Shown here in pieces: positions 54,318-62,723 of a stretch of 64,000 nt of DNA; positions within the stretch are counted from its first letter, which is position 1, and each line of letters starts with the position of its first letter. The notes under the pieces were generated by a model. The model did not search any database. It was not told the DNA's origin and was given only the letters and a program-made list of their open reading frames with translations. The stretch comes from Spirosoma aureum (GTDB lineage Bacteria > Bacteroidota > Bacteroidia > Cytophagales > Spirosomataceae), in the NCBI RefSeq assembly GCF_011604685.1, contig NZ_CP050063.1:3556501-3620500 (forward strand). The letters are read 5' to 3'. Made by a program: the position numbers and the translations under genes.

Positions 54318-56342
54318 ATGCGAACATTTATCCAACGACACCCCCTGCGGATGCTGGCTGGACTCGTGTTGCTGAGTTTTGCTGCCCCTTTCGGCACACA
54401 GGCCCAACAGGCCGACACTGTTCGGACTAATACCCCGACAACAACTAATCAATCGTACCCGCGAGAGAATATCTATCGCCTGGGCAAAGGAGTTTATACC
54501 GACACTTTACGTCGGGATGAATTCAAGGCTCAGGCTAGCGATGTGGCTGAGCTGGATGATTGCGATACCACATTTCAAACCTTTGTTCTGGTACGCCGGC
54601 TATCACCCTGGCGTGTTGGGCTGTATGCAGGACCGAACTTCGCTTATTGCGGTACCTGGGAAAATACGTTTGGTCCAACTAAACGGGATAATACCTTATA
54701 CAACGGTGCCGGTTTTAACATTACCGCCACTGTTCAGTATTTCTTTACCCCAGCTACCCGACGGCTTCGTTTTGCTTTAGGATCGGCTTTCGGTTATCAA
54801 AACTACATCACCCGAAACATCTATCGCGATTACCTATACGGATTAGCCGCTGCACAAGGCGTTAATCGGGATCAGGTGACAATCCGTCAGCGTGCTTCGG
54901 AGGATATGTTCCTGACCGTCGGACCAGCTATCACGTTTACTCTGGCCCGGAGCCGTAAGAATCCTGATGCTACCACATTCATTGAGGCAGGAGCTTATGG
55001 TGGATTGTTCCGTACGGAAGCAGCTACCATCTCGGCTTTCATTCCATCGCAGGGTGGTATTATCTCAAGTGGCCCACTTGTTGAAGGCGGTCGATTGATT
55101 CGTACAGTCAACCCAAGTTCAAACCTGTATCACTTAGGGGCAATTGGAAATCTGGCTATCTTCTTCCCGATTGGTCGCAATAACTGGAACATCGGTATTC
55201 AGGGACAAGGATTCATTACCAAACTGAACTACCTGATCGTTAACGGTCAGCAGGATGTTCTGTATGAATTCAAGCGTACACATGGTGGTTTCAGCGCTGG
55301 TTTAGCCGTACGTAAAGGCTTCGTTCAGAAAAAGCTGATTCCAAAAGCACCAACGGTTTGCCCAACCTGCGACTCGATTCCAGAACTTCGCGTGCGATTT
55401 AATGGTAATTCGCTTAAAGGTGTATCGCTCGCATTTGTTGACAGCACAAACGCACAGCAACTGCCGCCCGTTAACACTAGTGCAACCGCTCCTGTTATCA
55501 GCTGGCGCAGCACTACTCCCAATCCGAAGAACGAAACCTTCACTGCCCGGTTGTATTACCGTCCGGACTCTGTAGTTGCCGGTGCTTCTGATCAGGTCAT
55601 TGCTCAACTGGAAAACACAACGGATACAACACTGACATTCCCGACTGCTTATTTCTCGAATGGTCAGGTAAATCCAGGTTTCTACTACGTAACAGTACAT
55701 AACCGCCAGAATGCCAAGTGTGGTTCCTGTATGAGTGAAGTTGCTACAACGAGCTTCTCGGTTATCCGCCCAAAAATTCCACCTCGGCCTGAGTGCGAAT
55801 ACCGTCACCGTCTGGAGCGTCTGGAAGTATACTACCGTACTCCCTACACACGTGAAGTGGCTAATGTCTGCTACTGTAATGGAACAATCACATCAGTTGG
55901 CGATACAGTTACCCGCCTGCGCTACCGTGGTCTGAACCGTAAACTGGCAACCAGTGCGATCGAGTTTGATACCAACACGGTTATCCTGAACCTTCGCGAT
56001 CTGCCAGGTGATTTAGCTCAACAGTTCCAGGCTGAGAAAGCTAAAATCGAAAGCGGCAACGCAATCCGTTACAAAGGCCGTCGGGTACGTCCGCAAGTGC
56101 AGTACTTCAAAGCTATATTCACCGTCACGAAACTGCCATGCAACGGTCAGCCTGAGCAGCCAGTGGGTAGCTTCAACACGACGATTAGCGACAACAGCTA
56201 CTCGATCACAGACCTGAAGCCACTGACGGATGAGCAGAAAGCTAAATTACTGGCACCGCCTGCACCGGTTAAGAAAAAAGCAACGCGTCGTCGGGCTGGT
56301 AACAGCGGCCGTCGGTCAGACGCAATGTTCGGTGTCGAATAG
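54318..56342 (+). CDS. Outer-membrane beta-barrel protein with C-terminal cysteine-containing domain
   Basis: About 674 aa from the ATG at 54318 (MRTFIQRHPLRML), which gives a clean signal peptide ending GTQAQ; the frame extends 18 codons upstream without signal-like character. Residues about 90-330 have alternating strands typical of a porin-like barrel (RVGLYAGPNFAYCG, NITATVQYFF, RFALGSAFGYQNY, GGFSAGLAVRKG). Next comes a beta-sandwich region with CPTC and CGSC pairs, a further Cys cluster (VCYCNG) and a basic tail (KKKATRRRAGNSGRR). Codons are strongly biased to CGT, GGT, GTT and ATC, which suggests high expression. I do not recognise a named family. A strong terminator follows. Confidence 0.8.
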   Translation: MRTFIQRHPLRMLAGLVLLSFAAPFGTQAQQADTVRTNTPTTTNQSYPRENIYRLGKGVYTDTLRRDEFKAQASDVAELDDCDTTFQTFVLVRRLSPWRVGLYAGPNFAYCGTWENTFGPTKRDNTLYNGAGFNITATVQYFFTPATRRLRFALGSAFGYQNYITRNIYRDYLYGLAAAQGVNRDQVTIRQRASEDMFLTVGPAITFTLARSRKNPDATTFIEAGAYGGLFRTEAATISAFIPSQGGIISSGPLVEGGRLIRTVNPSSNLYHLGAIGNLAIFFPIGRNNWNIGIQGQGFITKLNYLIVNGQQDVLYEFKRTHGGFSAGLAVRKGFVQKKLIPKAPTVCPTCDSIPELRVRFNGNSLKGVSLAFVDSTNAQQLPPVNTSATAPVISWRSTTPNPKNETFTARLYYRPDSVVAGASDQVIAQLENTTDTTLTFPTAYFSNGQVNPGFYYVTVHNRQNAKCGSCMSEVATTSFSVIRPKIPPRPECEYRHRLERLEVYYRTPYTREVANVCYCNGTITSVGDTVTRLRYRGLNRKLATSAIEFDTNTVILNLRDLPGDLAQQFQAEKAKIESGNAIRYKGRRVRPQVQYFKAIFTVTKLPCNGQPEQPVGSFNTTISDNSYSITDLKPLTDEQKAKLLAPPAPVKKKATRRRAGNSGRRSDAMFGVE

Positions 56343-56360
56343 GATACATAACAATAACAA

Positions 56361-56392
56361 AAAAGCCGGAAGCCAACGCTTCCGGCTTTTTT
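56361..56392 (+). terminator. Strong Rho-independent terminator after the outer-membrane protein gene
   Basis: AAAAGCCGGAAGC / GCTTCCGGCTTTT, a 13-bp perfect stem with a 4-nt loop and a T-run to 56392, 18 nt after the stop codon. Textbook form. Confidence 0.93.
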
Positions 56393-56433
56393 GTTTACGA
56401 TGAAAAGAGAGGAAGCTCTATGAAGCACTTGCC

Positions 56434-56490
56434 AAGTACTAAAGCTAAAAGCCAGCCTATACTGTAGGCTGGCTTTTAGCTTTAGTACTT
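56434..56490. repeat. 26-bp perfect hairpin between convergent genes
   Basis: Arms 56434-56459 and 56465-56490 (starting AAGTACTAAAGC) are perfect inverted copies around a 5-nt loop (TACTG). It lies between the terminator above and the convergent small gene. Likely a two-way transcription stop, without T-runs. Confidence 0.85.
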
Positions 56491-56551
56491 AATTTCAGTT
56501 ATTGACTAACTGAAGCAGGGTCTATTTTCATTCTATAGTAGTAGCAGTCGA

Positions 56552-56941
56552 CTAAGGAATAAGCAATCCTTTTACCCATTGTACTAGGGCTGAGTTCGAC
56601 TTTATAGTCGGCATATTAGGGGGCAGTTGATCTGTCGAATTTGTGTTCAGCAACTGGCTGGCTTCAATTCTGGTAACCGCCTGAGCAAGCGGCTCTCTGC
56701 TTAAAACCTCATCGTAGAAACCCCGTTTAGCCTGTTGAAAACGCTTGGGAACTGTTGAGTCAATCGCTGTCAGGTCGATTGTATAATAGCGAAAATAATT
56801 TTTTTTGCCAGTAAAGAAATAAATCTTCTCATAGTCATCAGACGGTCCAACAACAACAATTCGTTCACATCGTCGAATCGCGTCTTGAACGGCTTTATTA
56901 ACGAACTGAATACTAATGCTGGCAAATGACGATTTTCTCAT
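56552..56941 (-). CDS. Hypothetical protein, 129 aa
   Basis: No signal peptide or membrane helix. Starts MRKSSFASISIQFVNKAVQ; a beta-alpha pattern with RIVVVGPSDDYEKIYFF and KNYFRYYTIDL, then a low-complexity Asn/Ser/Thr/Pro part and a short hydrophobic end (ALVQWVKGLLIP). The frame is open without in-frame alternatives and has genus-like codon use, so it is probably real. No family recognised. Confidence 0.6.
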   Translation of the reverse strand: MRKSSFASISIQFVNKAVQDAIRRCERIVVVGPSDDYEKIYFFTGKKNYFRYYTIDLTAIDSTVPKRFQQAKRGFYDEVLSREPLAQAVTRIEASQLLNTNSTDQLPPNMPTIKSNSALVQWVKGLLIP

Positions 56942-57199
56942 AGTAAAAAATAAGTTGGGTTACCATCTCTATCACTGAGGTGGTATACCTTTAAGAGAGT
57001 GTTGCAACCGATTATTGACTCAGTCTATATACACCCAAGTTATACGTTCTAACAAAGATTAGTTCTTTTGACTGCTGCTGCCAGTCAATCTGTCTGAATG
57101 CCTGAATTGCCAGGCTAAATCGCCTGTTTTCCCTGCTGAATATTACCCCTTACTATGGATATGTGGGTTTCTAACAGATGAAGCAAGAATTCAGACCAT

Positions 57200-57475
57200 T
57201 TACCTTACCGCAGCTGGGGATATATTCTCGCAACTGGAGGGAGCATGATATCTGGCCGTTATGGCTATCGGCTGCCCCTGACTCAGTTCCCAGTCCTGGC
57301 ATGAGTCATTCCAGTCAAATTGTAGCAGATAGTTGCTCAGTTGGCCACTTTCACTTCTGAGAGAGATAGGTAAGGTGATAAAACGAAGCTTATGATTCGG
57401 ATTCTCAGGCAGCGCCATAAAAACAATCATAAGCTCATCGATACTGATGTAATAGGTTGGGTACTTACTATCCAT
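57200..57475 (-). CDS. Hypothetical protein, 91 aa
   Basis: Starts at 57475 (MDSKYPTYYISIDELM), with AGAGAAAG as a weak ribosome site just upstream. Contains two short hydrophobic stretches and a Cys near each end of the second half. No signal peptide, no recognised family. Small size and isolation leave real doubt whether it is translated. Confidence 0.45.
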   Translation of the reverse strand: MDSKYPTYYISIDELMIVFMALPENPNHKLRFITLPISLRSESGQLSNYLLQFDWNDSCQDWELSQGQPIAITARYHAPSSCENISPAAVR

Positions 57476-57973
57476 AGACTTTCTCTGGCGGGTTATCGGC
57501 GTAAACTAGTGAGTGGATTTCATAAATAATTGACTGGCAACTGCTGAGTAGCCAATTATCAATGATAAGTATCTCCTCACTTGTTTAAATAATAGACACT
57601 AATTCTAGCCAGGAAGTTTTAGGCCTTTTGGCTAAGGCAAAACAGTAGTATGCTATATAAAGAAAGCAACTATACTAGTATAGACTGGTTAGCTATCAAT
57701 TAGTAACAAGGAGTTTATAAGTATTTTCAGGGAAATCGTTATGAATGGAATTTTGGGAATAACTGAAGATTCGACGCATTCACTTTACTGACTTACTCAG
57801 AAAAAACAAAAGCCCTATAGGGCTTTCCCTGGCTAAATCTCTGTTAACCCAACGAGAGGAGTGAAGCAAAAGGAAAGCACTATAGAGCCAATACGCACTT
57901 AAAAAAACAGGCAGAAAAGGTATCGCTTTTCCCGCTGACAAGTTATGGAACATTAGCTATGTCAACACAGATT
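57476..57973. other. Intergenic region downstream of the GH3 gene
   Basis: 498 nt with no supported gene. It is AT-rich and contains the GH3 terminator near 57809. The part from 57500 to 57770 shows no clear signal to me. Confidence 0.5.
57803..57826 (-). terminator. Terminator of the GH3 gene
   Basis: AAAGCCCTATAGGGCTTT (57809-57826) is a perfect palindrome; on the minus strand it runs into TTTTGTTTTTT. It is about 150 nt after the GH3 stop codon. Confidence 0.75.
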
Positions 57974-60313
57974 TTATTTCATACTCAGTGCCGCTTTCCT
58001 GTACTTGTTTGTGCGAGCATCCTGAATAACACCTTTCCAGTTTAGTCCATACCCAAAATCATAAATGTTCCCTTCAGAGTCTGTATAAGGTTTCATATCA
58101 CGCGGAACATCTTCAGACTGGACTTCTACTGTCTTCATATCGGCCGGAAATTGCATTGGTAGTAAAGCCGATGGTTCACTGGCTCCTGTTAGAATATCCA
58201 GCAAAGCCTGATCCAGAACACCAAAGTGTGCCAGTATTGCATTCGATTGTTTTTCAAATTCTCCAACTACCGTTGGATTCGATACCTGTAGTGAAACAAT
58301 TACTGGTTTGCCTTTCATTTTAGCATAAGTATCATTCACCATGCCCAGGTCAGTACCGTTGATTGTTTTTGCCGTTTTGCCGTTGTAAGTCCGGTTGGTG
58401 AATTTTTCGAGAGGGTCGCCACCGCCAATGCTGGGATCACGTGTCCCCTGCGCTGTATAATCACCATATTGAAGACTAACCGGAACATAACCAGTACCAC
58501 CAGATTTTGCATCGGCGCTATTGTAGCCACCACCTGAATTCGGACTTTGGATAAACACCAGTGCATAATCAGCTTCGTCGGGATTGTCCGTAACAGTGAA
58601 GTACTTCTTTACAATGGCTAAATTGACTGGATATTCCAGCTTTTCGGGCGTTTCCATCCCCAAAAAGTTGCGACCTGCAGGCGTAAATCGTTTGGGTACG
58701 TACACCGTTTTTCCTTTCACCAATGGCAGGGCTTTTGCCTTGTTTTTCAATAGTACGACCGATTGCAACTGTGTCTGGTAACCTGCCTCCATAAACTCAG
58801 GTTTACCGACTACACTACGAGACGTTTCTGGTTCGAGGTATGGGTTTTCAAACAAACCGACCTGAAAGATATTTTTCAGCAACCGTACCGCCGATTGTTC
58901 AAACCGTGCACGCATTGCGGCTTCGCCTTTTTCTTTAACCCCCATTTTATAGGCTTCAATTACAGGCTCTGCATCGTTATTACCGCCAAATTGGTCAGCT
59001 CCTGCCAGTAGTACTTTATAGTGACGCTCCGGGACTGATAGTTTTTCTACACCCCACGATTTGCCCGTCAGAAAAACATCAACGGCTGTTTCGTCGGCTG
59101 TTATTAGCCAGTCGGTACAAACCACGCCATCATAGTGGTACTTTCCCCTCAATAAATCACCGATGATGTATTTATTGTAGCTATTGCCGACATTCTCGCC
59201 GTATTTTTTGTCCTGATTGAACGAAATGGTATAGTACGGCATGACCGCTGATGCCGTACCCGTTTTTCCACTGAGTTTAAAGGCACCTTCGGTAAAGGGC
59301 CGAAAATGCGATTCAAAGTTCTTACCTGGATAAACGGCATATTTGCCATACCCATAGTGGGCATCACGACCACCTTCGCCCGAACCACCACCTGGCCAGT
59401 GTTTAACCATTGCATTTACACTATTGTAACCCCAGCCTCCCTTTATTTCCTTTGCACCAACAGAAGTCTGGAAACCGTCAATATAAGCGCGGGCCATGTC
59501 GGTAGCCAGTTGTGGATCTTCCCCAAAGGTGCCACTTACCCGGTTCCAGCGTGGATCGGTTGCCAAATCGACCTGTGGAGACAAGGCCGTGGCAATGCCC
59601 AAAGCCCGGTATTCGGTAGCGGCAATCTGGCCAAATCGTTTCACCAGATCCGGGTTAAATGTAGCAGCTAGTCCCAGCGAACCAGGCCACATTGAAATTG
59701 AGCCACCGGCCCCTGCATTGTATTCCGCATCGGCTCTCGTTCCGTGACGCGGGTCTGAACTGCTGTTGATCGGAATACCCAGACCAAGGCTTTCTACCAG
59801 TGCCTGAGCATTGTTGTTCCACTGTGCTGCTGCTTCCGGACTTTGGACTGACGTAACCAGCACATGACGCAGGTTGTCTTTGGTCAAAAACTCCCGCTGC
59901 TGATCGGACAGGTCAGCTACATTTGCGCCACTTTGCGCAAATACTTTTCCCCCATACGTACCCGCAAAAGGTCCACCAGCCGCAGCCGGAATTGGCTGAT
60001 GTTTGCTATAAAGCATCAGGCCGGCAATTTGCTCAACCGATAATTTCGAGGCCAGATCTTTGGCGCGGGTTGCAATGGGTAATCGCCAGTCTTCGTAGGG
60101 GTCCAGTTTGCCGTTTTTATTTAGGTCTTTAAAGGCCAAACCGTCGACGGTTAGTAGCTTGACGCCAGAGCCTGGCGAGTACCCCAGCGTTTGCCCACCT
60201 TTATTGATGACTTTGGTCCAGCTTCCTATTTTTGTTTCTGTCCAGTTTTGACCAAACCCAATCGATGCCGACAGTAACACAAGCAGACTGGCGGAGATAA
60301 TTACACGTCTCAT
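57974..60313 (-). CDS. Secreted GH3 beta-glucosidase-like hydrolase
   Basis: 779 aa with a signal peptide (MRRVIISASLL, ending GFGQ). An NGKLDPYEDW start, the (beta/alpha)8 domain with SSDPRHGTRADAEYN, ATDPRWNRVSGTFGEDP and AMVKHWPGGGSGEGGRD, and the nucleophile region YDGVVCTDWLI (Asp in CTDW) identify GH3. The second alpha/beta sandwich domain and a C-terminal Fn3-like end follow. GH3 enzymes remove terminal beta-glucosyl or xylosyl units in the periplasm. It stands alone with its own terminator; a CAZy subfamily cannot be fixed by eye. Confidence 0.93.
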   Translation of the reverse strand: MRRVIISASLLVLLSASIGFGQNWTETKIGSWTKVINKGGQTLGYSPGSGVKLLTVDGLAFKDLNKNGKLDPYEDWRLPIATRAKDLASKLSVEQIAGLMLYSKHQPIPAAAGGPFAGTYGGKVFAQSGANVADLSDQQREFLTKDNLRHVLVTSVQSPEAAAQWNNNAQALVESLGLGIPINSSSDPRHGTRADAEYNAGAGGSISMWPGSLGLAATFNPDLVKRFGQIAATEYRALGIATALSPQVDLATDPRWNRVSGTFGEDPQLATDMARAYIDGFQTSVGAKEIKGGWGYNSVNAMVKHWPGGGSGEGGRDAHYGYGKYAVYPGKNFESHFRPFTEGAFKLSGKTGTASAVMPYYTISFNQDKKYGENVGNSYNKYIIGDLLRGKYHYDGVVCTDWLITADETAVDVFLTGKSWGVEKLSVPERHYKVLLAGADQFGGNNDAEPVIEAYKMGVKEKGEAAMRARFEQSAVRLLKNIFQVGLFENPYLEPETSRSVVGKPEFMEAGYQTQLQSVVLLKNKAKALPLVKGKTVYVPKRFTPAGRNFLGMETPEKLEYPVNLAIVKKYFTVTDNPDEADYALVFIQSPNSGGGYNSADAKSGGTGYVPVSLQYGDYTAQGTRDPSIGGGDPLEKFTNRTYNGKTAKTINGTDLGMVNDTYAKMKGKPVIVSLQVSNPTVVGEFEKQSNAILAHFGVLDQALLDILTGASEPSALLPMQFPADMKTVEVQSEDVPRDMKPYTDSEGNIYDFGYGLNWKGVIQDARTNKYRKAALSMK

Positions 60314-60599
60314 ACGTTAGTTTTAGGTTAATTAAAGGCATTGATATGGCCCGATCAATATGAAGTGGTCCTATGCGCTCCAAGACTTTCACTCATTAAA
60401 ATAATTATTTTTATCATGTATAGAATACAATTTACTATAGAAATAGGACATCTAAATAGTTTACCAAAAAATTGATACCCACTTCGTGTTCGCAACCAGT
60501 ATTTCAATAAAGTATCGGCTACATTAAAGTCGCCCGATGATAATGACTTCAGCTGGCATTACTACCAACTGAAGTTTAGTTCTGAAACTCGATGGATAG

Positions 60600-60630
60600 C
60601 AAGCGCTCCGATATTATATCGGAGCGCTTG
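60600..60630 (+). terminator. Terminator-like hairpin in a divergent spacer
   Basis: CAAGCGCTCCGAT / ATCGGAGCGCTTG, a 13-bp perfect stem with a 5-nt loop (ATTAT), followed by TTGTTAT. It stands 300 nt before the nearest downstream gene and is not after any known gene on this strand. Confidence 0.6.
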
Positions 60631-60885
60631 TTGTTATGAGCGAATACTGCTTCTGAGCCGCAGATATATCTTTTTAACCTGATTTTAGATCTTAAAATTT
60701 CATTAAAAATTTGCCTCGTACTGGGAATAATTTTACTTGTAAGTAAAAGAATATATTAGGTTGATATTTATAATGAATTGATAGTGAGTGAATTGTAAGA
60801 ATTATTGGCTCTTTTTGTAGTAAATTTATTATTGAAATAATCTAATTTATCAATTAGAGTCTGCTGAATGTCGTTTACACAAAAC

Positions 60886-60915
60886 TTGTTTAAACAAATG
60901 TTGGTTATACCTTTG
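60886..60915 (+). promoter_or_regulatory. Promoter of the MarR-efflux operon with overlapping operator palindrome
   Basis: TTG at 60886-60888 and TACCTTTG at 60908-60915 are separated by exactly 19 nt, the Bacteroidota TTG-N19-TAnnTTTG form. The palindrome TTGTTTAAACAA (60886-60897) covers the -33 element and the start of the spacer. The MarR ATG follows 17 nt after the -7 element. Confidence 0.75.
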
Positions 60916-60932
60916 TCACACGATTAGAAAAC

Positions 60933-61364
60933 ATGGGAAATCTGTTCAAAAATGAACACCATCGGCTCATTGCCAATCTGCACCAGACTGATGGATACAT
61001 CTTTAACCATTTTCAGCAGAAACTATCGCCATTCGATTTGTCAGTGCAGCAATACATCGCTTTGCGTCGATTATCGGAGGTCTATCCGCATAGTCTGAGT
61101 GCGGGTGAACTGAAAGAAAAAATGACTGATTTAAACTCAGACATGACTCGGCTGACCGATCGGCTAGTCGCAAAAAGCCTGATTATACGGGAGATCGATC
61201 CGCAAAATCGTCGGCGGGTCAATCTGCGGCTTACACCAGAATCGCATCAGTTTGTGGAGAAAGTAGCACTTGAATTTAAAGATTTTGAATCGATCCTCAG
61301 CCACTTAACTGACGAGGAAGTACAGATAATGAACACACTCCTTGAAAAAATTAGAAATCGTTAA
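60933..61364 (+). CDS. MarR-family transcriptional regulator
   Basis: 143 aa. Winged-helix region LSVQQYIALRRLSEVYPHSLSAGELKEKMTDLNSDMTRLTDRLVAKSLIIREIDPQNRRRVNLRLTPE with the conserved wing DxxNRRRV. It is the first gene of the efflux operon; the TolC gene ATG is only 1 nt after its stop codon. It probably represses the operon from the palindrome in its own promoter, and is released by a small aromatic or cationic compound, as for EmrR/MarR. This is the inferred control. Confidence 0.93.
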   Translation: MGNLFKNEHHRLIANLHQTDGYIFNHFQQKLSPFDLSVQQYIALRRLSEVYPHSLSAGELKEKMTDLNSDMTRLTDRLVAKSLIIREIDPQNRRRVNLRLTPESHQFVEKVALEFKDFESILSHLTDEEVQIMNTLLEKIRNR

Positions 61365-61365
61365 C

Positions 61366-62697
61366 ATGAAAAAGTACATCATAGGAGTTGGATTGTGGCT
61401 AACAGGTATAGGACTGGCAGTTGCGCAGACAGCGCCAACTGTGGTGCCTCTGGACAAGGCAATTCAACTGGCGTTGCAAAACAATAAGGGAATTAAGCTG
61501 GCTGATTCGCGCACGCAGGCTGCCGAAGCACATTTACAGGAGACAAAAGATCGTAGTTTGCCACAAGCCAATGCATCGCTGGCTTATTCTCGCTATAGCC
61601 TGACCGGCCCGTTTTCGCTGGGCGCCGGCAGCGATGGAAAATCGGCATTGACGATACCAGCCGGTGCATTTAATGCAACAATGGGTGGGGTTACGATTAG
61701 CAAGGAAGTATTTGGAGGTTTTGCCGAAAAGTCGGCAGAGCGGTCGGCTGATTTGCTGGCTAAAGCGAGCCATCTGGATGCACAGCGAAATCGTTCCGAG
61801 CTTGTCTATACCGTAACCGATGCCTACTACAACATTGTTAAGCTAGCGCGTTCGATTGGTGTTATTGAGCAGAATATCAAACAGTTCGACGAAAAAGAGC
61901 GTGAAGCCACCAACCTACAGAAAGAAGGAATCGTAACGGCCAATGAAGTGCTAAAGATTCAGTTGCAGAAAAACAATTTGCAATTGAGCCGTTTACAAGT
62001 CGAGAAAGCCCGACAGACGGCTCTCTACAACTTCAATTTGCTGGTTGGCCTGCCTGAAGACCAGACTATTGCGATTGATACCACGCTGGCCAATCCGGTC
62101 GTTACTGCCGAACCCCTGAGTTCATTTCTAACACGGGCAGTACAGGCCCGGCCTGAAGTGCAGGCGAATAATTTACGGGTTCAGTCAGCTGAAGCAATGC
62201 TTCGCAATACGAAGAGTAGTATGTATCCGCATCTGGGTGTATCGGCTGGCTACAATTACATAAACCCAACGGCTCAGGTCATTCCGGAGGGGGGGGCATT
62301 CATTAGCGCCTGGAACGTAGGAGCGGGGTTGACATATAACATCGGTTCGCTGTATAATTTGAAAGGGAAACTGCATGGTGCCCAAACTGCCATTGATCAG
62401 GCGAATCTGCAAGGCCAGCAACAAACCGATCAGATTCGGAGTGAGGTCGTTACGGCCTATAATAACTACCAACTGGCCCTTGAACAACAGAATGTAATTC
62501 GTACGTCTGTAGGGCAGGCACAGGAAAATTATCGCCTTACGGAATCCCGTTTCCGTAATGGACTGGTCGGTTCGACCGATCTATTAGAAGCTGATAGCTT
62601 TCTGCTTCAGGCTCAACTAAACGTCATAAATGCCACCGTGGACGCGCAGCTTGCTTACCAACGCCTGTTAAAAGCCACTGGCAACAACCTTAATTAA
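61366..62697 (+). CDS. TolC-family outer-membrane efflux protein
   Basis: 443 aa from the ATG at 61366 (MKKYIIGVGLWLTG); the frame begins eight codons earlier inside the MarR gene, without signal character. Signal peptide ending VAVAQ-like (AVAQ). Two OEP repeats of long helices (KGIKLADSRTQAAEAHLQE, EQNIKQFDEKEREATNLQKEGIVTANEV, VTAYNNYQLALEQQN, TESRFRNGLVGSTDLLEADSF). It makes the outer-membrane exit duct of the tripartite pump with the next gene. Confidence 0.93.
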   Translation: MKKYIIGVGLWLTGIGLAVAQTAPTVVPLDKAIQLALQNNKGIKLADSRTQAAEAHLQETKDRSLPQANASLAYSRYSLTGPFSLGAGSDGKSALTIPAGAFNATMGGVTISKEVFGGFAEKSAERSADLLAKASHLDAQRNRSELVYTVTDAYYNIVKLARSIGVIEQNIKQFDEKEREATNLQKEGIVTANEVLKIQLQKNNLQLSRLQVEKARQTALYNFNLLVGLPEDQTIAIDTTLANPVVTAEPLSSFLTRAVQARPEVQANNLRVQSAEAMLRNTKSSMYPHLGVSAGYNYINPTAQVIPEGGAFISAWNVGAGLTYNIGSLYNLKGKLHGAQTAIDQANLQGQQQTDQIRSEVVTAYNNYQLALEQQNVIRTSVGQAQENYRLTESRFRNGLVGSTDLLEADSFLLQAQLNVINATVDAQLAYQRLLKATGNNLN

Positions 62698-62723
62698 TCT
62701 TGTTTCGACAATAGCATACAATC

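Larger units (their letters stand above)
60314..60932. other. Divergent region between the GH3 and MarR genes, with two hairpins
   Basis: 619 nt, AT-rich, no supported protein gene. It holds an imperfect hairpin (60546-60575), a strong perfect hairpin (60600-60630) and the MarR promoter (60886-60915). Hairpins of terminator form between two divergent genes are unexpected and may mark a small RNA. Confidence 0.6.
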
